Numbered from the stretch's first letter, positions 8,309 to 17,179 are shown. The stretch: 64,000 nt of DNA from Caulobacter sp. FWC2 (GCF_002742625.1 NZ_PEBF01000001.1:4774001-4838000), one strand, 5' to 3'. Made by a program: numbers and translations. Notes: generated by a model not told the origin, from the letters alone.

Positions 8309-8950
8309 ATGGCGACGAGAAATTCTGGGGACGTTGTCGGGGGCGACACGGAAACCGCTGTGGGGGCAACCCCAAGCGTGGCCGTATCCAAGCGTCCCGC
8401 GCGGGACCGGATCTTCGAGACCGCCCGCGAGCTGTTCTATCAGCACGGCATCCGCGCGGTCGGCGTCGAGACGATCGCGTCCGAGGCCGACGCGACCAAG
8501 ATGACGCTGTATCGCAACTTCCCGTCCAAGGACGAGCTGGTCGCCGAGGTGCTGCGCGAGCAGGAGCGCGACTACTGGGCCTGGTGGGAAGAGGTGACGT
8601 CGTGCTGTTGCACCGAGCCGCGCGCCCAGCTGGAGGCGATCTTCGACGCCTTCGAAACCAAGGCCTGCAACGCCGACATCCACGGCTGCCCGCTGTCGAA
8701 CGCCGCCATCGAGCTGCACGAGGAGAACCACCCGGCCCAGGTGGTCTCGGTCAACTACAAGAAAGAGCTGCACCGCCGCCTCAGCGACCTCACCCGGCGC
8801 GCCGGCGCCAAGGACGACGACCTGGCCGACTCCCTGATGCTGCTTATGGAAGGCGCCTACATCTCCCGCGTCACCCTGGGCGTGTCGGGTCCGGTGCGGG
8901 CGGTGGCGCGATCAGCGCGGACGCTGATCAAGGTGCATCTGGACGCCTAA
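8309..8950 (+). CDS. tipR: TetR-family repressor of acrAB-nodT (TipR-like)
   Basis: A 213-residue TetR/AcrR regulator. After a low-complexity N-terminal tail the helix-turn-helix is visible at about residues 32-78 ([36 protein letters not shown]). The ligand-binding domain contains an unusual Cys triplet (SCCCTEP) and a further Cys in [12 protein letters not shown]. An AAGGAGA ribosome binding site precedes the ATG. It diverges from acrA across a 426-bp leader and promoter region. In C. crescentus the regulator at this position is TipR, which represses acrAB-nodT and is released by pump substrates. Orthology is inferred from position and family. The 3' end overlaps the convergent modB by 4 bp. 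Confidence 0.85.
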   Translation: MATRNSGDVVGGDTETAVGATPSVAVSKRPARDRIFETARELFYQHGIRAVGVETIASEADATKMTLYRNFPSKDELVAEVLREQERDYWAWWEEVTSCCCTEPRAQLEAIFDAFETKACNADIHGCPLSNAAIELHEENHPAQVVSVNYKKELHRRLSDLTRRAGAKDDDLADSLMLLMEGAYISRVTLGVSGPVRAVARSARTLIKVHLDA

Positions 8951-9627
8951 AGCGTCCGCCCCTTGGGATCGAGGACTTTTGAACGGGCCTCGATCCCCAA
9001 CAGGGTCAGCAGGACGATGAAGGCGAAGGCCAGCAGCATCAGCGATAGCTGGTGCGCTCTGCCCCACTCCATGCCCTCGACCAGGCGATAGATCTCGGTC
9101 GACAGCACGCTGGTCTCGCCCGGGATATTGCCGCCCAGCATCATCACCACCCCGAACTCTCCCACAGTATGGGCGAAGACGAGGATGGCGGCGGCGACAT
9201 AGCCCGGGATCGACAGTGGCAGGGCCACCCGCCAGAAGCGCTGCCAGGGCGAGGCGCCCAGGGTGGCGGCGGCCTCCATCGGCTCGTCGCCAATCGCCAG
9301 AAACGCGTTGCGCAGCGGCTGCACCGCGAACGGCAGCGAATAGATCAGCGAGCCGATCACCAGCCCCTCGAAGGTGAAGGCCAGGGTGCGGATCCCGAAC
9401 GGCTGCAACAGCGCCATCAGCGGACTCTTCGGCCCCAGCGCGATCAAAAGATAGAAGCCCAGTACGGTGGGCGGCAGCACGATCGGCAAGGCCACCAGCG
9501 CCGTCACCGGCGTACGTAACGCCGAGCGCCCGCGCGCCAGCCACCACGACAGCGGCGTGGCCAGGATCAGCAGCAGGACGGTGGTCAGCCCCGCCAGCTT
9601 GCCCGTCAGCCACAGGACCTCCGCCAT
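8947..9627 (-). CDS. modB: Molybdate ABC transporter permease ModB
   Basis: A 226-residue inner-membrane permease of the CysTW/ModB type with about five to six membrane segments, starting with [20 protein letters not shown]. The EAA loop that docks the ATPase is clear ([20 protein letters not shown]), as is the ModB-typical [18 protein letters not shown]. It starts 2 nt after the modA stop. The usual third gene, modC, does not follow: the next gene downstream is tipR on the other strand, overlapping by 4 bp. An ATPase encoded elsewhere is needed for transport. Confidence 0.93.
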   Translation of the reverse strand: MAEVLWLTGKLAGLTTVLLLILATPLSWWLARGRSALRTPVTALVALPIVLPPTVLGFYLLIALGPKSPLMALLQPFGIRTLAFTFEGLVIGSLIYSLPFAVQPLRNAFLAIGDEPMEAAATLGASPWQRFWRVALPLSIPGYVAAAILVFAHTVGEFGVVMMLGGNIPGETSVLSTEIYRLVEGMEWGRAHQLSLMLLAFAFIVLLTLLGIEARSKVLDPKGRTL

Positions 9628-9629
9628 GC

Positions 9630-10388
9630 TCAGCGGACCTCGTAGCCGTAGCGCTTGATGATCGCCTTGGCCTCGCCGCTCTTCAGGAACTTGAGGAAGG
9701 CCTTGGCCGCCTCGCTGTTCGCGCCGGTCTTCAGCAGCACGGCCTGCTGGTCGATCGGCGTGTGGTCGCCCGCCGGCACGACCCAGCGCGAGCCGCCCGG
9801 CTCTGTGATCACCTGCGACAGGGCCACGAAACCCAGCTCGGCCGCGCCCGTCTGGACGTACTGGAAGGCCTGAGTGATCGACGCCCCCTGCACGATCCTG
9901 GGCTTAAGGGCGTCGTAGAGCTTCAGCCTGGTCAGGGTCTCGACAGCCGCTTGGCCGTAGGGCGCGGCCTTGGGATCGGCGATCGACAGCTTCTCGAACT
10001 TGCCCCTGGAGAGCACAGCCCCCTTCCCGTCCACGAGGCCGGGGGTCTTGCTGAACAGCACCAGGCGGCCGGTGGCGTAGGTGAAGCGCGAGCCCGGAAC
10101 CGCCAACCCCTCGGCCTCGGCCTTTTGCGGCCGCTCGGCGTCGGCCGACAGGAACACCTCGTACGGCGCGCCATTGGCGATCTGGGTATAGAACTGGCCC
10201 GAGGAGCCGAAGCTCAAGGTCGCCTCATGGCCGGTCCTGGCCTTGAACCTGGCGGCGATCTCTCGGGCGGCCTCAGTGAAGTTGGCCGCCACGGCCACCT
10301 TGGTCTCACCCGCCAGGGCGGCGCCGCCCAGGACCAGCGAAAGCGCCCCCGAAAGGGCGGCGATCAGCATCGGACGACGGGCGATCAT
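9630..10388 (-). CDS. modA: Molybdate-binding periplasmic protein ModA
   Basis: A 252-residue substrate-binding protein. The start ATG at 10388 ([12 protein letters not shown]) follows an AGGA ribosome binding site and gives a Sec signal peptide ending near GGAALA. An upstream in-frame start at 10427 would lie inside the Mo-box and is rejected. The mature protein has the ModA pattern [36 protein letters not shown] and [10 protein letters not shown], where early Ser residues bind the oxyanion. It captures molybdate or tungstate for ModB. It is the first gene of a two-gene operon facing modE across a shared regulatory region. Confidence 0.93.
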   Translation of the reverse strand: MIARRPMLIAALSGALSLVLGGAALAGETKVAVAANFTEAAREIAARFKARTGHEATLSFGSSGQFYTQIANGAPYEVFLSADAERPQKAEAEGLAVPGSRFTYATGRLVLFSKTPGLVDGKGAVLSRGKFEKLSIADPKAAPYGQAAVETLTRLKLYDALKPRIVQGASITQAFQYVQTGAAELGFVALSQVITEPGGSRWVVPAGDHTPIDQQAVLLKTGANSEAAKAFLKFLKSGEAKAIIKRYGYEVR

Positions 10389-10413
10389 CTGGTATTCCTG
10401 GGGCGGCGCTAGG

Positions 10414-10436
10414 GTTATGCAGATCAACTACATAAC
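10414..10436. promoter_or_regulatory. Mo-box (ModE operator) between modA and modE
   Basis: A 23-bp palindrome GTTATG-N11-CATAAC. On the minus strand it reads CGTTATGTA...TGCATAACC, close to the known Mo-box pattern CGNTATATA-N6-TATATNNCG. It is 26 bp upstream of modA and 22 bp upstream of modE, so it can serve both directions. Confidence 0.75.
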
Positions 10437-10457
10437 GATGAAATCGAGAACAGGCCA

Positions 10458-11228
10458 GTGAGCGACGACACCGCCTTCACCGCCTCCCTGATCCTCAAGC
10501 GCGGCGGCCTGGCCCGCGTGGGGCTGGAGCGCATCGCCCTTCTCGAAGCCGTCGCGCGGCTGGGCTCGATCAGCGCCGCAGCCAAGCAGGTCGGGCTCTC
10601 GTACAAGGGCGCCTGGGACGGGGTGCAGGCGCTGAACAACCTGTTCGACTCGCCTCTGGTCAGCGCCGCGCCGGGCGGCCGCAGCGGCGGCGCGGCCGAG
10701 GTCACGGCGCGCGGCCAGGCGGTGATCCGCGCCTTCCGCGCCGCCGAGCGCGAGGTCGGCGCGGCCTTGACGCGGCTGGAGGCCGACCTGTCGGGCGACG
10801 CGGAAATGCTCTGGAGCCTTGGCCTTCGCACCAGCGCCCGCAACGCCCTGCGTGGGGTGGTCTCCGAGATCCAGGGCGACGGCGTCACGGCGACGGTAAT
10901 CCTGGCGTTGGGCGGCGACCTCTCCCTTCGCGCCTCGATCACCCAACGCAGCGTCGAGGACCTGGGCCTCGCGCCGGGTCGGGCGGCGATCGCCCTGATC
11001 AAGTCCAGCTTCGTGCGGATCGCGGAAGGCGACGGCGAAAATCGGCTCTCCGGCGAGATCGTCGATCGCGACGACACCGAAACCTCGGCGGAAATCATGA
11101 TCGATCTGTCGGCGGGAAAGTCCCTCACCGCCACCTTGCGGCCAAGCGACGCCGCCTGGTCAACGCCCGTCGGCGCGAAGGTCGAGGCGCGGATAGCGGC
11201 GTCCGATGTGATCCTGGCCGTCGACTAG
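10458..11228 (+). CDS. modE: Molybdate-responsive regulator ModE
   Basis: A 256-residue LysR-like winged-helix regulator with GTG start. The DNA-binding half is residues about 15-85 (LLEAVARLGSISAAAKQVGL, SYKGAWDGVQALNNLF, with PGGRSGGAAEVTARG as the wing). Two TOBE/Mop molybdate-binding modules follow at about 120-185 and 190-255 (SARNALRGVVSEIQGDGV, VEARIAASDVILAVD). When loaded with molybdate it represses modAB through the Mo-box in the intergenic region, which also overlaps its own promoter zone. The length matches E. coli ModE (262). The 3' end overlaps the convergent acetyltransferase by 4 bp. Confidence 0.92.
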   Translation: MSDDTAFTASLILKRGGLARVGLERIALLEAVARLGSISAAAKQVGLSYKGAWDGVQALNNLFDSPLVSAAPGGRSGGAAEVTARGQAVIRAFRAAEREVGAALTRLEADLSGDAEMLWSLGLRTSARNALRGVVSEIQGDGVTATVILALGGDLSLRASITQRSVEDLGLAPGRAAIALIKSSFVRIAEGDGENRLSGEIVDRDDTETSAEIMIDLSAGKSLTATLRPSDAAWSTPVGAKVEARIAASDVILAVD

Positions 11229-11773
11229 AGGGCCCGCCGCGCGCGCCACTCTGCCGCCGTCTGTCCCCAGGCCTCCACCTTCGAGGTCTCGTAGGGCGCG
11301 GGCAGGTTGCTCGGACCACGGTTGATCGAACCCAGTCGCTCGGCCACCTTCTGGGACGGGGTGTTCGCCGGGTCGATCAGGTGAATGATGTCGGTCCAGC
11401 CCAGGGACTCGAAGGCCCAGTCCATCGACGCCTCGGCGGCCTCGATCGCGTAGCCCTTGCCCCAGGCCGACGGATGGAGTCCCCAGCCGACTTCGGTTCC
11501 CGGCCAGCCTTCAGGAACCCACGGGCCAATGCGGCCGACCCAGGCGCCCGTCGCCTTCTCGACCACCGAGAACATGCCAAAGCCGTTCAGCGCCCAGGAG
11601 CCCGCCACGGACGCCAGGCCCCGCCACGCCTCGGAACGCGCCTGCACGCCGCCGATGAAACGCGCGGCGACCGGGTCGGCCATCATCTCCGCCCATCCAT
11701 CGAGATCCGTATCGGCGGTGGGCCGCAGGATCAGACGCTGCGTCTCTAATGTCGGCCCCGGTGCGATTCCCAT
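11225..11773 (-). CDS. GNAT acetyltransferase (RimJ/RimL type)
   Basis: A 182-residue acetyltransferase_3 domain protein that starts LETQRLILRPTADTDL, the standard RimJ/L opening. The acetyl-CoA loop is seen in WGLHPSAWGKGYAIEAAEA (motif A, GKGYA) and the C-terminal NTPSQKVAERLG is the usual motif B. A GGGGAG ribosome binding site precedes the ATG at 11773. The substrate is unknown: such proteins acetylate ribosomal proteins, antibiotics or small amines. It converges with modE with a 4-bp overlap and sits 25 bp beyond the mtgA stop on the same strand. Confidence 0.88.
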   Translation of the reverse strand: MGIAPGPTLETQRLILRPTADTDLDGWAEMMADPVAARFIGGVQARSEAWRGLASVAGSWALNGFGMFSVVEKATGAWVGRIGPWVPEGWPGTEVGWGLHPSAWGKGYAIEAAEASMDWAFESLGWTDIIHLIDPANTPSQKVAERLGSINRGPSNLPAPYETSKVEAWGQTAAEWRARRAL

Positions 11774-11798
11774 GGCGTTCTCCCCGTCCTTGTCTGTT

Positions 11799-12479
11799 CT
11801 AGTCGATCACGCACCCCGCCAGGCCGTCGCGGCGCACCGCGCCCGAGGCCTTGCCGATCTTCTGGGTCCGCTTGGCCACGTACTTGCCCGGCTTGATCAC
11901 CCGCCACTTCAACGGGCTGGGCAGGATGGCCGCCAAGCGCGAGGCCTGGGCCTGGGTCAGCTTGTCGGCGTCGACGCCGAAATAGCGCTGCGAGGCGGCC
12001 TGGGCGCCGTAGATGCCCGAGCCGAACTCGATGGAGTTCAGATAGACCTCCATGATCCGCTCCTTGCCCCACAGCAGCTCGATCAGCACCGTGAACCAGG
12101 CCTCCAGGCCCTTGCGGACGTAGGAGCGCCCCGGCCACAGGAAGACGTTCTTGGCCGTCTGCTGGCTGATGGTCGAGCCGCCGCGGATCTTCTTGCCGGC
12201 CTCGTTATTGGCATAGGCCTTCTGCAGGGCGTTGAAGTCGAAGCCGTGGTGCTCGCAGAACCGGGCGTCCTCGGCAGCGATCAGCGCGCGCGGCAGCGCC
12301 GGCGCGACCTTGTCGATCGGCCTCCAGCGATGATCCAGCCCCCGCCCCTCGACGGCGCGGATGACCATCAGCGGCGTCACCGGCGGCGGGATGAAGCGAT
12401 AGAGAATCACCGTCACCACCGGCCCGGCCACCAGCACGATGAACAGAGCCAGCGCGATATTCCGCAACAGCCGCCGCAC
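11799..12479 (-). CDS. mtgA: Monofunctional peptidoglycan transglycosylase MtgA
   Basis: A 226-residue GT51 glycosyltransferase that polymerises lipid II into glycan strands at the inner membrane. A single N-terminal membrane anchor ([20 protein letters not shown]) is followed by the GT51 motifs [15 protein letters not shown] (catalytic Glu), [26 protein letters not shown] and [13 protein letters not shown]. There is no transpeptidase domain. I chose the GTG at 12479, preceded by GGGGGA at good spacing; a TTG at 12491 is the alternative and adds four residues. It diverges from the nitroreductase gene. Confidence 0.93.
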   Translation of the reverse strand: MRRLLRNIALALFIVLVAGPVVTVILYRFIPPPVTPLMVIRAVEGRGLDHRWRPIDKVAPALPRALIAAEDARFCEHHGFDFNALQKAYANNEAGKKIRGGSTISQQTAKNVFLWPGRSYVRKGLEAWFTVLIELLWGKERIMEVYLNSIEFGSGIYGAQAASQRYFGVDADKLTQAQASRLAAILPSPLKWRVIKPGKYVAKRTQKIGKASGAVRRDGLAGCVID

Positions 12480-12597
12480 GAAATCCCCCAAGAAGCGTCA
12501 CTGAGAAGTCTACTTGTCTTGACCTTGCGGACGGATGCTAACCAGACGCATCGCCGCTGTCGCGCGGCATAGATACACCGGTTTAAGGGAGCCTTCG

Positions 12598-13260
12598 ATG
12601 GACGTGATCGACGCCGTCAACCGCCGCATGTCGGTGCGCGCCTTCAAGCCTGATCCGGTCGAGGGCGCCGTGGTCCGCGAGCTGCTGGAAGCCGCCGCCC
12701 GCGCGCCGTCCGGCGGCAACCTCCAGCCCTGGCGCGTCCAGGCGGTGGCCGGCGAGCCGCTGGAAAAGCTGAAGACGACCATGCTGGCCCGCGTGGCCGC
12801 GCCCGACCCCACCGAGTACGACGTCTATCCGGCCAATCTGTGGGAGCCGCTGCGGACGCGACGCTTCCAGGTCGGCGAGGACATGTATGGCGCGCTGGGC
12901 ATCCCGCGCGAGGACAAGCTGCAGCGCCTGCAGTGGTTCTCGACCAACGGGCAGGGCTTCGGGGCGCCGGTGCAGCTGTTCTTCTCGATCGACCGCCGCT
13001 GCGGCCCGCCGCAGTGGAGCGACGTCGGCATGCTGATGCAGACCTTCATGCTGCTGGCGGTCGAGCGGGGCCTGGACACCTGCCCGCAGGAGTTCTGGTC
13101 GCACTACAACAAGATCGTCGACGACCACGTTGGCCTGCCCGAGGGCTGCATGCTGTTCTCGGGCATGGCCCTGGGCTATCGCGACGAAGCCGCGCCGGTG
13201 AACAACTTCCGCTCGCGACGCGCCCCATTCGAGGAGTGGGGCGAGCTGAAGGGGTTCTAG
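12598..13260 (+). CDS. Nitroreductase-family flavoprotein
   Basis: A 220-residue FMN-dependent oxidoreductase. It opens MDVIDAVNRRMSVRAFKPDPV, the family's FMN phosphate-binding Arg cluster, followed by AARAPSGGNLQPWRVQAV. The C-terminal LFSGMALGYRDEAAPVNNF holds the second flavin contact. An AAGGGAG ribosome binding site fixes the start at 12598. The protein most resembles the group annotated as nitrobenzoate or general NAD(P)H nitroreductases. The natural substrate is unknown, and it stands alone between divergent mtgA and the convergent WD40 gene. Confidence 0.9.
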   Translation: MDVIDAVNRRMSVRAFKPDPVEGAVVRELLEAAARAPSGGNLQPWRVQAVAGEPLEKLKTTMLARVAAPDPTEYDVYPANLWEPLRTRRFQVGEDMYGALGIPREDKLQRLQWFSTNGQGFGAPVQLFFSIDRRCGPPQWSDVGMLMQTFMLLAVERGLDTCPQEFWSHYNKIVDDHVGLPEGCMLFSGMALGYRDEAAPVNNFRSRRAPFEEWGELKGF

Positions 13261-13285
13261 GCCCGCGAACTCTACCCCGCGAACT

Positions 13286-14332
13286 TTACCCCCCGAACTG
13301 GCGCGGCCCGCTCAGGTCCGGGATCTCCAGAACGCCCGCCTCGCCGCTCTCGTCGCCCCAGGCGAAGAAGCGGCCGTCGGCGCTGGTCGAGAGGGCGCTG
13401 ATCGGCGCGCCCTTCTCGGCCTTCAGGGTTTCGATGCGGCCGTTGCGCATGTGGGCGGCCCAGATCTTTCCGTTGTCCTGGGCGGCCAGGCAGACCGGCT
13501 GGGCGTCAATGCCCGCCACCCGCACGACCATCGAATCACGGGAGAAGCCGATCTCGGCGGCTTCCTTGCCCATGGGGCCGCTGGCGCCGGCGAACGGCCA
13601 GATGACCGCGCCCGAGGCGCCGGCCGTGGCCAGCAGGTTACCCTTGTCGAAGAAGGCCACGCTCTTGATCTTGGACGGATAGCCGCCCATGCGCATGTCC
13701 TTGCTGTCCGACAGCCGCCAGCCGTGCAGCTGGTTCTCCTGCATCGACGAGATCAGGAACTTGCCGTCCGGGCTGAATTCCACGGCGATGTGGCTGCCGG
13801 CCCACTTGAGGATGGTCGGCTTCTGGTCGGCGATGCGGGCGTACCACAGCTGGGCCCCGCCATAGGTGGCGCTGGCCAGACGGCGGCCCTTGGGCTCGAA
13901 GGCCAGGCCCGACACCGTCTTCTCGTGCGTGAAAGTCCGGGCGAAGGCCGGGTCGGCGGCGTCGCGGACGTGGACCTCCTTGCCGGCCGTGAAGGCGATC
14001 AGGCCCGAGGCGGCGCTGGTCGCCACGTGCTCGATCCACCGGTTCTTCACCTCGGCGATCAGGGTGGCGATGACCTCCCCCGTTCCCTTTGGACCGCCCT
14101 CGATTCGGCTCCAGACCACCTTGCCGTCGTCGCCGCCGGTGACGATGCCGACGCCGCTGGGGTGGACGGCCGCGGCCAGGACGGCGCCGCCCATCGCGCC
14201 GCCATGGGCCTCGACCGTGACGAATCCCTCCTCGGTCTGGAGGCGGACGGTTCCGTCGCCCAGGGCGAACATGGCGCGGCCCGAGCGGTCGAACAGGGCT
14301 TCGGTGACGAAGGCGTCAAAAGAAAAGATCAT
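13286..14332 (-). CDS. WD40-repeat (beta-propeller) protein
   Basis: A 348-residue protein with no signal peptide or membrane segment, so probably cytoplasmic. Degenerate WD40 repeats are visible as recurring units of about 40 residues: AAAVHPSGVGIVTGGDDGKVVW, VSGLAFEPKGRRLASATYGG (then AQLWY), VEFSPDGKFLISSMQENQLHGW, KSVAFFDKGNLLATAGASGAVIWPF and ISALSTSADGRFFAWGDESG. About seven blades are expected. WD40 proteins act as protein-interaction platforms; no partner is suggested by the neighbours, which are a nitroreductase and exbD on the other strand. Confidence 0.88.
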   Translation of the reverse strand: MIFSFDAFVTEALFDRSGRAMFALGDGTVRLQTEEGFVTVEAHGGAMGGAVLAAAVHPSGVGIVTGGDDGKVVWSRIEGGPKGTGEVIATLIAEVKNRWIEHVATSAASGLIAFTAGKEVHVRDAADPAFARTFTHEKTVSGLAFEPKGRRLASATYGGAQLWYARIADQKPTILKWAGSHIAVEFSPDGKFLISSMQENQLHGWRLSDSKDMRMGGYPSKIKSVAFFDKGNLLATAGASGAVIWPFAGASGPMGKEAAEIGFSRDSMVVRVAGIDAQPVCLAAQDNGKIWAAHMRNGRIETLKAEKGAPISALSTSADGRFFAWGDESGEAGVLEIPDLSGPRQFGG

Positions 14333-14595
14333 GCGCGCCAGATAAGGCGCCGGCCCCGCGACGACCAGACTCTTTCAGAAAGCCCGCCGCCGAGGCGCAA
14401 TTCGCGCCTCAGGCGAAGCCGAGGGCCGCAAGCTGCACGTTCGAACGGCGTTCGGTCAAAAAGAGTCGAAAAGGGGGTTGCCATTGCGATGCGTCGTCGG
14501 GCTTTACTTCCGCGCCCGTCTACGCCAGACGTGGCGAGGTAACGACATTTCAGGCGCGCCTGTGTTGGCGCGGCCTTCTGGGAGACAGTCAGGCT

Positions 14596-15045
14596 ATGGC
14601 GGCTAAACTTGCTGGCGGCGGCGGTGGCCGTTATTCGCTGGGCCAGAATTCCGAAATCAACGTCACGCCCTTCGTGGACATCCTTCTGGTTCTGCTGATC
14701 ATCTTCATGGTCGCCGTGCCGATGGCCGTGACGTCCATCAAGATCGACCTGCCCCCGGCGGTTCCGCCGCCCCCGAACGCGCCGAAGCCGAAGGAACCGG
14801 TCTTCATCTCGATCCAGAAGTCGGGCGCGATCTTCATCGCCGAGAAGCAAACCAGCCTCGACGGCCTGGAAGCCGATCTGAACGCCAAGTTCGCCGCCAA
14901 CGGCCAAGCTGGCCCGAAGGACGACCAACGCGTGATGATCCGCGCCGACGCCGACGTGCTGTACGCCGACTTCATGGGCGTGCTGAACCAACTCCAGACC
15001 TCGGGCTGGTTCAAGGTCGGCCTGATCAACGAAGACCTGCACTAG
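14596..15045 (+). CDS. exbD: ExbD/TolR-family biopolymer transport protein
   Basis: A 149-residue protein with one membrane segment (VDILLVLLIIFMVAVPMAV) directly preceded by the conserved INVTPFVD, whose Asp carries protons in the ExbB-ExbD motor. The periplasmic part has a Pro-rich linker (PPAVPPPPNAPKPKEP) and the folded domain VFISIQKSGAIFI...VMIRADADVLYADFMGVLNQL. It drives TonB- or TolA-type energy transduction together with an ExbB/TolQ partner. No exbB or tonB lies in this window, so it is an orphan here. It ends at a strong terminator. Confidence 0.92.
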   Translation: MAAKLAGGGGGRYSLGQNSEINVTPFVDILLVLLIIFMVAVPMAVTSIKIDLPPAVPPPPNAPKPKEPVFISIQKSGAIFIAEKQTSLDGLEADLNAKFAANGQAGPKDDQRVMIRADADVLYADFMGVLNQLQTSGWFKVGLINEDLH

Positions 15046-15071
15046 GCTCTTCGGCGACAGCCAAGAACACG

Positions 15072-15104
15072 AAAGCCCCGGAGCGCGAGCTCCGGGGCTT
15101 TTTG
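15072..15104 (+). terminator. Intrinsic terminator after exbD
   Basis: A perfect 13-bp stem (15072-15084 with 15089-15101, arm AAAGCCCCGGAGC) closed by a GCGA tetraloop and followed by TTTTTG, 27 bp after the exbD stop. Confidence 0.93.
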
Positions 15105-15118
15105 TTTGGCTCAGAGAT

Positions 15119-15277
15119 TCCTTCTCCCCTTGCGGGAGAAGGTGGCCCGAAGGGCCGGATGAGGGGTCGCGCAGACAGAAACGCCGCGACGGCGGTGAAG
15201 CCTGTCGCGGCGGTTTCGTTCTTCAACCCCTCACCCGACCCACTGCGTGGGCCACCCTCTCCCGCGAGGGGAGAGGG
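15119..15277. repeat. Nested inverted-repeat element between exbD and cobW-like gene
   Basis: The outer arms are CTTCTCCC-CTTGC-GGGAGAAG followed by GTGGCCCGAAGGGCC on the left and CCCTCTCCC-GCGA-GGGGAGAGGG preceded by GTGGGCCAC on the right, with GATGAGGGGT and ACCCCTCACC as a second matching pair. A central hairpin (AAACGCCGCGAC about 15179-15190 with GTCGCGGCGG) lies between them. It is non-coding and lies between convergent genes. Confidence 0.75.
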
Positions 15278-15285
15278 ACTGGTAA

Positions 15286-16395
15286 CTACGCCGCCGTCGC
15301 CTCGAAGCCCTTGCGCAACTCGGCTTCGTCCAGGTCGCGGCCGATGAACACCATGCGGCTGTAGCGCTTGTCCTTGTCGGTCCATTCGCGCTGGAAGTCG
15401 CCTTCCAGGATCATATGGACGGCCTGGAACACGAGGCGCTTTTCCTCGCCCTTCACATCGATGATGCCCTTGGCGCGCAGGATGTCCGGGCCGCGCTTGG
15501 CCAGCAGGTCGTTGAGCCAGGCGGTGATCTTCTGGCCGTCGACCGGCTTGTCGAGGGTCAGGGAGATCCCCTTGACGCCATCGTCGTGGATGGCGCTGGC
15601 GTGGCCGTGATCATGGCCGTGGTGATCATGGCCGCAGTGTTCGTCGTGAACGTGCCCGTGATCGTGATCATGATGATGGTGATCGTGGCCGCAGTGCTCG
15701 TCGTGCACATGGCCCGCCTCGCCGTGGGCCGGGTTCAGGAACGACGGCTCCAGCTCGGTAATCCGCTCCAGGTCGAAGCTGTGCTTGCCCAGGATGGCGT
15801 CCAGCGGGACGTTGGAGCGCTGGGCGCGGTGGATCGGGGCCAGCGGGTTGATGCGGCGGATACGGGCCTCGACGTGGCGTAGGTCGTCTTCCGAGACCAG
15901 GTCGGTCTTGTTCAGCACGATCTGGTCGGCGAAGGCGATCTGCTCGACCGCTTCCTTGCTGTCGCCCAGGCGCAGCATGATGTGCTTGGCGTCGACCACG
16001 GCGGTGACCGAATCGAGGGCCGTGCGGGCCTTGACGTCGTCGTCGACGAAGAAGGTCTGGGCCACCGGGCCAGGATCGGCCAGGCCGGTCGTCTCGACGA
16101 TGATGGCGTCGAAACCGCCCTTCCGCTTCATCAGGCCTTGCAGAACTCGGATCAGGTCGCCGCGCACCGTGCAGCAGACGCAGCCGTTGTTCATCTCGAA
16201 CACTTCCTCGTCAGCCCCGACCACCAGGTCGTTGTCGATGCCGACCTCGCCGAACTCGTTGACGATCACGGCGTAGCGCTTGCCGTGCTCCTCGGTGAGG
16301 ATGCGGTTGAGCAGCGTGGTCTTGCCGGCGCCGAGATAGCCGGTCAGCACGGTGACGGGGATCTTGCCGGAAGCGGCGGGAGCGTTCTGGGTCAT
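15286..16395 (-). CDS. CobW/COG0523 GTPase with His-rich metal-binding segment
   Basis: A 369-residue P-loop GTPase. Walker A is GYLGAGKTT (residues 19-27), the metal site GCVCCTV (Cys72, Cys74, Cys75) follows, and NKTDL is the guanine motif near residue 162. A run of about 40 residues rich in His and Asp ([18 protein letters not shown] and similar, about 225-268) links to the C-terminal CobW_C domain. COG0523 proteins act as metallochaperones or insertases for zinc or cobalt and are often zinc-starvation induced. It lies 58 bp downstream of the NicO-like gene, whose promoter carries a Zur-box-like palindrome, so the two probably form one metal-responsive operon. Confidence 0.92.
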   Translation of the reverse strand: MTQNAPAASGKIPVTVLTGYLGAGKTTLLNRILTEEHGKRYAVIVNEFGEVGIDNDLVVGADEEVFEMNNGCVCCTVRGDLIRVLQGLMKRKGGFDAIIVETTGLADPGPVAQTFFVDDDVKARTALDSVTAVVDAKHIMLRLGDSKEAVEQIAFADQIVLNKTDLVSEDDLRHVEARIRRINPLAPIHRAQRSNVPLDAILGKHSFDLERITELEPSFLNPAHGEAGHVHDEHCGHDHHHHDHDHGHVHDEHCGHDHHGHDHGHASAIHDDGVKGISLTLDKPVDGQKITAWLNDLLAKRGPDILRAKGIIDVKGEEKRLVFQAVHMILEGDFQREWTDKDKRYSRMVFIGRDLDEAELRKGFEATAA

Positions 16396-16453
16396 GGCCG
16401 CTATTTAGGAGCGTGGAGGCCCCAACGGAAGCGGCTTACGGCGTGAAGCCCGT

Positions 16454-17083
16454 TTAGGTCTTCAGGAACGCCACCGCGAGGCCGACCAGGATCAGGGCCA
16501 CGCCCAGGATGGTTTCCTCGTAGCGCTCGACCCATTGCAGGCCCAGGCGCTTGAAACCCGCCAGCGACAGGCTGGTGAAGATCAGCATGCCGGCCGAGGT
16601 GGCGGCCATCAGCACCGCGCTCAGCACCAGGAAGGCCTGCCAGCCGTGCTGCATCCCGGCCAGGTAGTAGGGCAGGAACGCCTCGCAGGGCGACAGGGTC
16701 AGCAGGGTGACCAGGGCGATGATCGCGGCGCGATCCGAGGTGTAGCTGCGCCGCCCGGCCTCCGGCAGGGCGTGGTTGTGACGCCCGCGCGCTATATAGA
16801 AGAGGCCCACGGCCACCATCAGGCCGCCCACAACCCAGTGGAACAGCCCGCCCAGCCTGGGTTCCAGCGCCAGGCCGGCCACTACCAGCCCCAGGCCAAG
16901 GGCGATGGTCAGGCCCACGTGGCCGAGGCCCGCCAGCAGGGTCACGCCGAGGGTTCGGCTCGTGGACCACTTCTGGGCGCGGCCGACCAGCACGAACGGC
17001 AGCCAGTGCGTGGGCAGCGCCGCATGCAGGAAGGCCACGGCGAAACCGGTCACGGCGATGGAGGTGAAAAAGGTCGAGTTCAC
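16454..17083 (-). CDS. NicO/UreH-like metal-transport membrane protein
   Basis: A 209-residue polytopic membrane protein with about six membrane segments. His residues sit at helix positions typical of Ni/Co or Zn permeases: FLHAALPTHWLPF in TM1 and GLGHVGLTIALGLGLVVAG in TM2. The later segment LLTLSPCEAFLPYYLAGMQ has the SPC motif of this superfamily. The cytoplasmic loop holds ARGRHNHALPEAG. The preferred metal is not readable. The Zur-like box upstream and the CobW GTPase downstream suggest zinc, but nickel or cobalt is possible. I assign the family by motif style, not by a search. Confidence 0.7.
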   Translation of the reverse strand: MNSTFFTSIAVTGFAVAFLHAALPTHWLPFVLVGRAQKWSTSRTLGVTLLAGLGHVGLTIALGLGLVVAGLALEPRLGGLFHWVVGGLMVAVGLFYIARGRHNHALPEAGRRSYTSDRAAIIALVTLLTLSPCEAFLPYYLAGMQHGWQAFLVLSAVLMAATSAGMLIFTSLSLAGFKRLGLQWVERYEETILGVALILVGLAVAFLKT

Positions 17084-17099
17084 GTCACGGCCTATAGCG

Positions 17100-17114
17100 C
17101 GTTATAAAGTAACG
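17100..17114. promoter_or_regulatory. Zur-box-like palindrome upstream of the NicO-cobW operon
   Basis: The perfect inverted repeat CGTTA-TAAAG-TAACG lies 17 bp upstream of the membrane protein start and resembles the alphaproteobacterial Zur core GTTATANNATAAC. Its position would overlap the promoter and block transcription when zinc is replete. A link to the divergent rplU is unlikely, since rplU has its own promoter about 70 bp away. Confidence 0.6.
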
Positions 17115-17179
17115 TCCCAGGGGGCGTGTCCGCCTAATCGCACTTAAGCGCCGTGTCGTCGGATTCCGGCCCAACGGCG

